A stretch of 7,984 nucleotides of DNA, taken from contig JBOGGN010000256.1 in assembly GCA_050744165.1 (NCBI GenBank), positions 1 through 7,984 on the forward strand, read 5' to 3'. The first letter of the stretch is position 1; every line of letters begins with the position of its first letter. The notes beneath the pieces were generated by a model. It saw nothing but the letters and a program-made list of their open reading frames with translations, had not been told where the DNA came from and did not search any database. This document shows, piece by piece, positions 6,084 to 7,984 of the stretch. The translations under genes and the position numbers were made by a program. The DNA is from JBOGGN01 sp050744165 (GTDB lineage: Bacteria; Actinomycetota; Acidimicrobiia; Acidimicrobiales; Palsa-688).

Positions 6084-7984
6084 TCATGGGTCCGTCGTCT
6101 TTCGGGCTCGATCAGCGGCGACGGCATCGGCGCCCAGGTCAGCGGAGACGGTATCGGCGCCCAGGTCGGCGGCCAGGGTGCGCAAGGTCCGGTTGCGCCG
6201 GACCTGCTGGCCTTGCAACCCGACACCGCCGGCCGCTGCCCGGGAAGGGACCTCGAGGAAGGAGAACCGCTGCCAGTAGTTGGTGGCGCCGTCGATGGCG
6301 TCGCCGCCGAGCGCGTGAGCCCAGAGGGAGCTCAAGCGTTCCTCCTCCGCGCTGGGGGTCTCCTCGAGCGGATGGGGCTCGTCCGCGACCTCGGGTGGCA
6401 GGGAGGTCACCGGCAGCACCTGCGACGGCCACGGGCAGCCGGGCAGCCGGGACCAAAGAAACGACCGCATCTCGGCTGGCGTCGGGCAGTCCTGGCCGCT
6501 GACCGGCACGACGTAGGCCACGAGGTCGTCGGTGCCGTCCTCTCGGCGCACGACTGTGGCTGCCACCTCGGCGATCTCGGGGTGCGCGGCCAGCGCGCTC
6601 TCGATGCGAGAGGTGTCGACGACGAAGCCGGCCACCGCTGCGGTCCGCGCGGAGCGGCCCCCGCCGGAGGGACCGGCGGCGACGAGGTCGACGAGGCGGG
6701 CGCCCGGGGAGGCCACCACCCGGGCCAGCATGGCGTCGAAGAAGTCGAGGACCTTTTCCACCGACGGCGGATGGAAGGCGCCCCGGGCGACCAGCGTCAC
6801 CTGCTCGGGGTCCTCGACGACCGACAGGATCAGGAAGGTGCCCTGGTAGGCGCCGGCGCCCCAGATCGCCGGCGCGGATTCTTGCGGTGACCCAGCCGTC
6901 GGCGCGCTCGCTCGGGCGACGCCCTCCTCCGAGGCGGCGAAGTGAGGCTGCGCCAGTCCCGAAGCGGCGTCGTAGGGCTCGACGGAGACTCCCGGCAGGA
7001 CGAGCCGTTCTCGGTGCGGGGTGTCGGCCTGGAACACCAGGGACAGGTTGGGCACCACCCCGAGCGACGCCGCCCGGGCGCCGAGCACGCCCTGCACAAT
7101 CGTTTCGAAGGCCAGGTCCTGATGGGCGAGGGCGCCGAGGACGGCGGCGCGGGCGCCGGCCAAGGACACCTCGAAGCTCGCCTCGGGAGAAACCCGCAGG
7201 CGCAGCGGCACCTTTTTGGTGAAGCACCCCACCAGTGGTTCCCAGTCGACGGTGTTGCGGTTGGCGACCACCGTGGCCAGGACCAGGTCATCCTGGCCGG
7301 TGCAACCGAAAGCCACCACCCCGAACACGGCGAGCAGCGCCATGAACAGGGTGCAGCGTTGGCGGGCCGCCAGCTGGCGCAACCGCCGGATCGAGTCGGC
7401 CGCCAGCGGGTGGGTGAGCGGCACGGCGGCGGGATGGGCTGCCCCGGGGGGCCGGGCCGGGTCGGAGAGCGGCAGGGCCAGGGTCAGCGGCGCCCCGGCC
7501 AGCTCCCGGCGCCAATAGCTCAGCTGCTCGGCGCCCTCCCGCCCTGCCATCCGGCCCCGTTGCTGGCGGCAGAAGTCGGCGAAGCCGGTGGTCAGTTCCG
7601 GGAGAGGCGGCCCCGAGCCTTCGACTCGAGCCAGGTAGAGCGCCGTCAGGTCGCGACGGAACACGTCGACCGACCAGTCGTCGAATGCGAGGTGGTGGAG
7701 GCGGATCACCACGACGTTGTCGTCGGCGGCGAGGCGGAACAGCCATGGTTGGAACAGGCCGTCTGACCCGAGGTCGAACGGCCGGGCCAGGGCGTCGGCC
7801 ACGGCGCCGGCGACGACGCGACGTTGGGACTCGGCGTCGAGGTCGCTCAGGTCAATAAGCGGTACCGCGGGAGGCTGGGCGCGGTGGACCCGCTGGATCG
7901 GGCGGCTGTCGGCCAACTCGAAGGTGGTACGCAGCGGCGCGTGACGGGCGATGAGGTCGCCGAAGGCGCCTTCGAGCGCCGCCA
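6084..7984 (-). CDS. NRPS-like protein: condensation domain + adenylation C-terminal subdomain + divergent carrier domain (5' partial)
   Basis: The frame is open to the right edge, so the N terminus is missing; 633 complete codons are visible. Bases 7984 down to about 6693 encode an NRPS condensation domain. It opens with a family-typical ALEGAFGDLIARHAPLRTTFE and has the active-site motif HHLAFDDWS (HH at 7692-7697). It continues with VGCFTKKVPLRLRV and HQDLAFETIVQ, matching later core motifs. From about 6623 to 6393 comes a segment typical of the small C-terminal subdomain of AMP-binding enzymes (IESALAAHPEIAEVA ... DDLVAYVVP). No large adenylation core with ATP-binding motifs precedes it, and the usual NGKVDR-type lysine motif is missing. 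A carrier-like domain follows (about 6353-6159), in which Ser codon 6261-6263 in QRFSFLEV aligns with the phosphopantetheine serine, but the usual GG(H/D)S context is lost. The tail contains a nine-residue tandem duplication. The stop is TGA at 6084-6086. Such a protein could condense substrates supplied by other modules; no product can be predicted. The rest of the cluster would lie to the right. Confidence 0.85.
   Translation of the reverse strand, partial: AALEGAFGDLIARHAPLRTTFELADSRPIQRVHRAQPPAVPLIDLSDLDAESQRRVVAGAVADALARPFDLGSDGLFQPWLFRLAADDNVVVIRLHHLAFDDWSVDVFRRDLTALYLARVEGSGPPLPELTTGFADFCRQQRGRMAGREGAEQLSYWRRELAGAPLTLALPLSDPARPPGAAHPAAVPLTHPLAADSIRRLRQLAARQRCTLFMALLAVFGVVAFGCTGQDDLVLATVVANRNTVDWEPLVGCFTKKVPLRLRVSPEASFEVSLAGARAAVLGALAHQDLAFETIVQGVLGARAASLGVVPNLSLVFQADTPHRERLVLPGVSVEPYDAASGLAQPHFAASEEGVARASAPTAGSPQESAPAIWGAGAYQGTFLILSVVEDPEQVTLVARGAFHPPSVEKVLDFFDAMLARVVASPGARLVDLVAAGPSGGGRSARTAAVAGFVVDTSRIESALAAHPEIAEVAATVVRREDGTDDLVAYVVPVSGQDCPTPAEMRSFLWSRLPGCPWPSQVLPVTSLPPEVADEPHPLEETPSAEEERLSSLWAHALGGDAIDGATNYWQRFSFLEVPSRAAAGGVGLQGQQVRRNRTLRTLAADLGADTVSADLGADAVAADRARKTTDP
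6114..6167. repeat. Tandem duplication of a 27-base unit at the 3' end of the NRPS-like gene
   Basis: Two adjacent 27-base units (6114-6140 and 6141-6167) differ at two positions. They encode DLGADTVSA and DLGADAVAA on the - strand, in frame, immediately after the carrier domain, and therefore lengthen the C-terminal tail by one unit. The near identity suggests a recent slippage or duplication event. Confidence 0.85.

Noticed and set aside
5701..6279. + strand open frame of about 192 codons after ribF
   Set aside because: It runs antisense through the small gene, the intergenic region and the NRPS-like 3' end, without motif or Shine-Dalgarno. The - strand gene with GGAGG is better supported.
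6069..7766. Two + strand open frames of about 273 codons each (6069-6890 and 6942-7766) opposite the NRPS-like gene
   Set aside because: The - strand frame carries recognisable condensation, AMP-binding C-subdomain and carrier features, whereas these + strand translations are low-complexity Gly/Arg/His-rich shadows.

Overview
The window is high-GC DNA of actinobacterial character. The organism is most likely a member of class Acidimicrobiia or a relative, and possibly an uncultivated, metagenome-derived genome. That placement rests on protein resemblance and base composition judged by eye, not on a search.

Positions 1-5640 (+ strand) carry a tightly packed translation and RNA-metabolism operon in a classic bacterial order: infB (IF-2, 5' end outside the window), a DUF503/YlxP-like gene, rbfA, a DHH/DHHA1 phosphoesterase of the NrnA type, truB and ribF. 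Gaps are 0-11 bases or the genes overlap, so translational coupling is likely. IF-2 places initiator tRNA on the 30S subunit, RbfA matures 16S rRNA, TruB makes tRNA pseudouridine-55, NrnA clears nanoRNA or pAp, and RibF makes FMN and FAD. The striking feature is an in-frame TAG at 1383-1385 that cuts infB between domain II and domain III, while both flanking halves stay in frame and well conserved. It is either a one-base sequence error, a real disruption of a normally essential gene, or a readthrough site.

The operon ends at 5640. Beyond it everything is on the - strand. First comes a short convergent gene (5674-5979) resembling small dimeric alpha/beta-barrel (NIPSNAP/ABM-type) proteins, with a strong Shine-Dalgarno and a possible promoter of its own. 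Then comes an intergenic stretch of about 100 bases holding a GC-rich hairpin.

Positions 6084-7984 (- strand) hold the 3' part of a nonribosomal-peptide-synthetase-like gene that runs off the right edge. It encodes a condensation domain, then only the small C-terminal subdomain of an adenylation domain, then a divergent carrier-protein domain and a short repetitive tail. The large ATP-binding adenylation core is absent. This unusual architecture and the infB stop are the two items most worth following up. No RNA genes, CRISPR arrays, insertion sequences or phage genes were seen.
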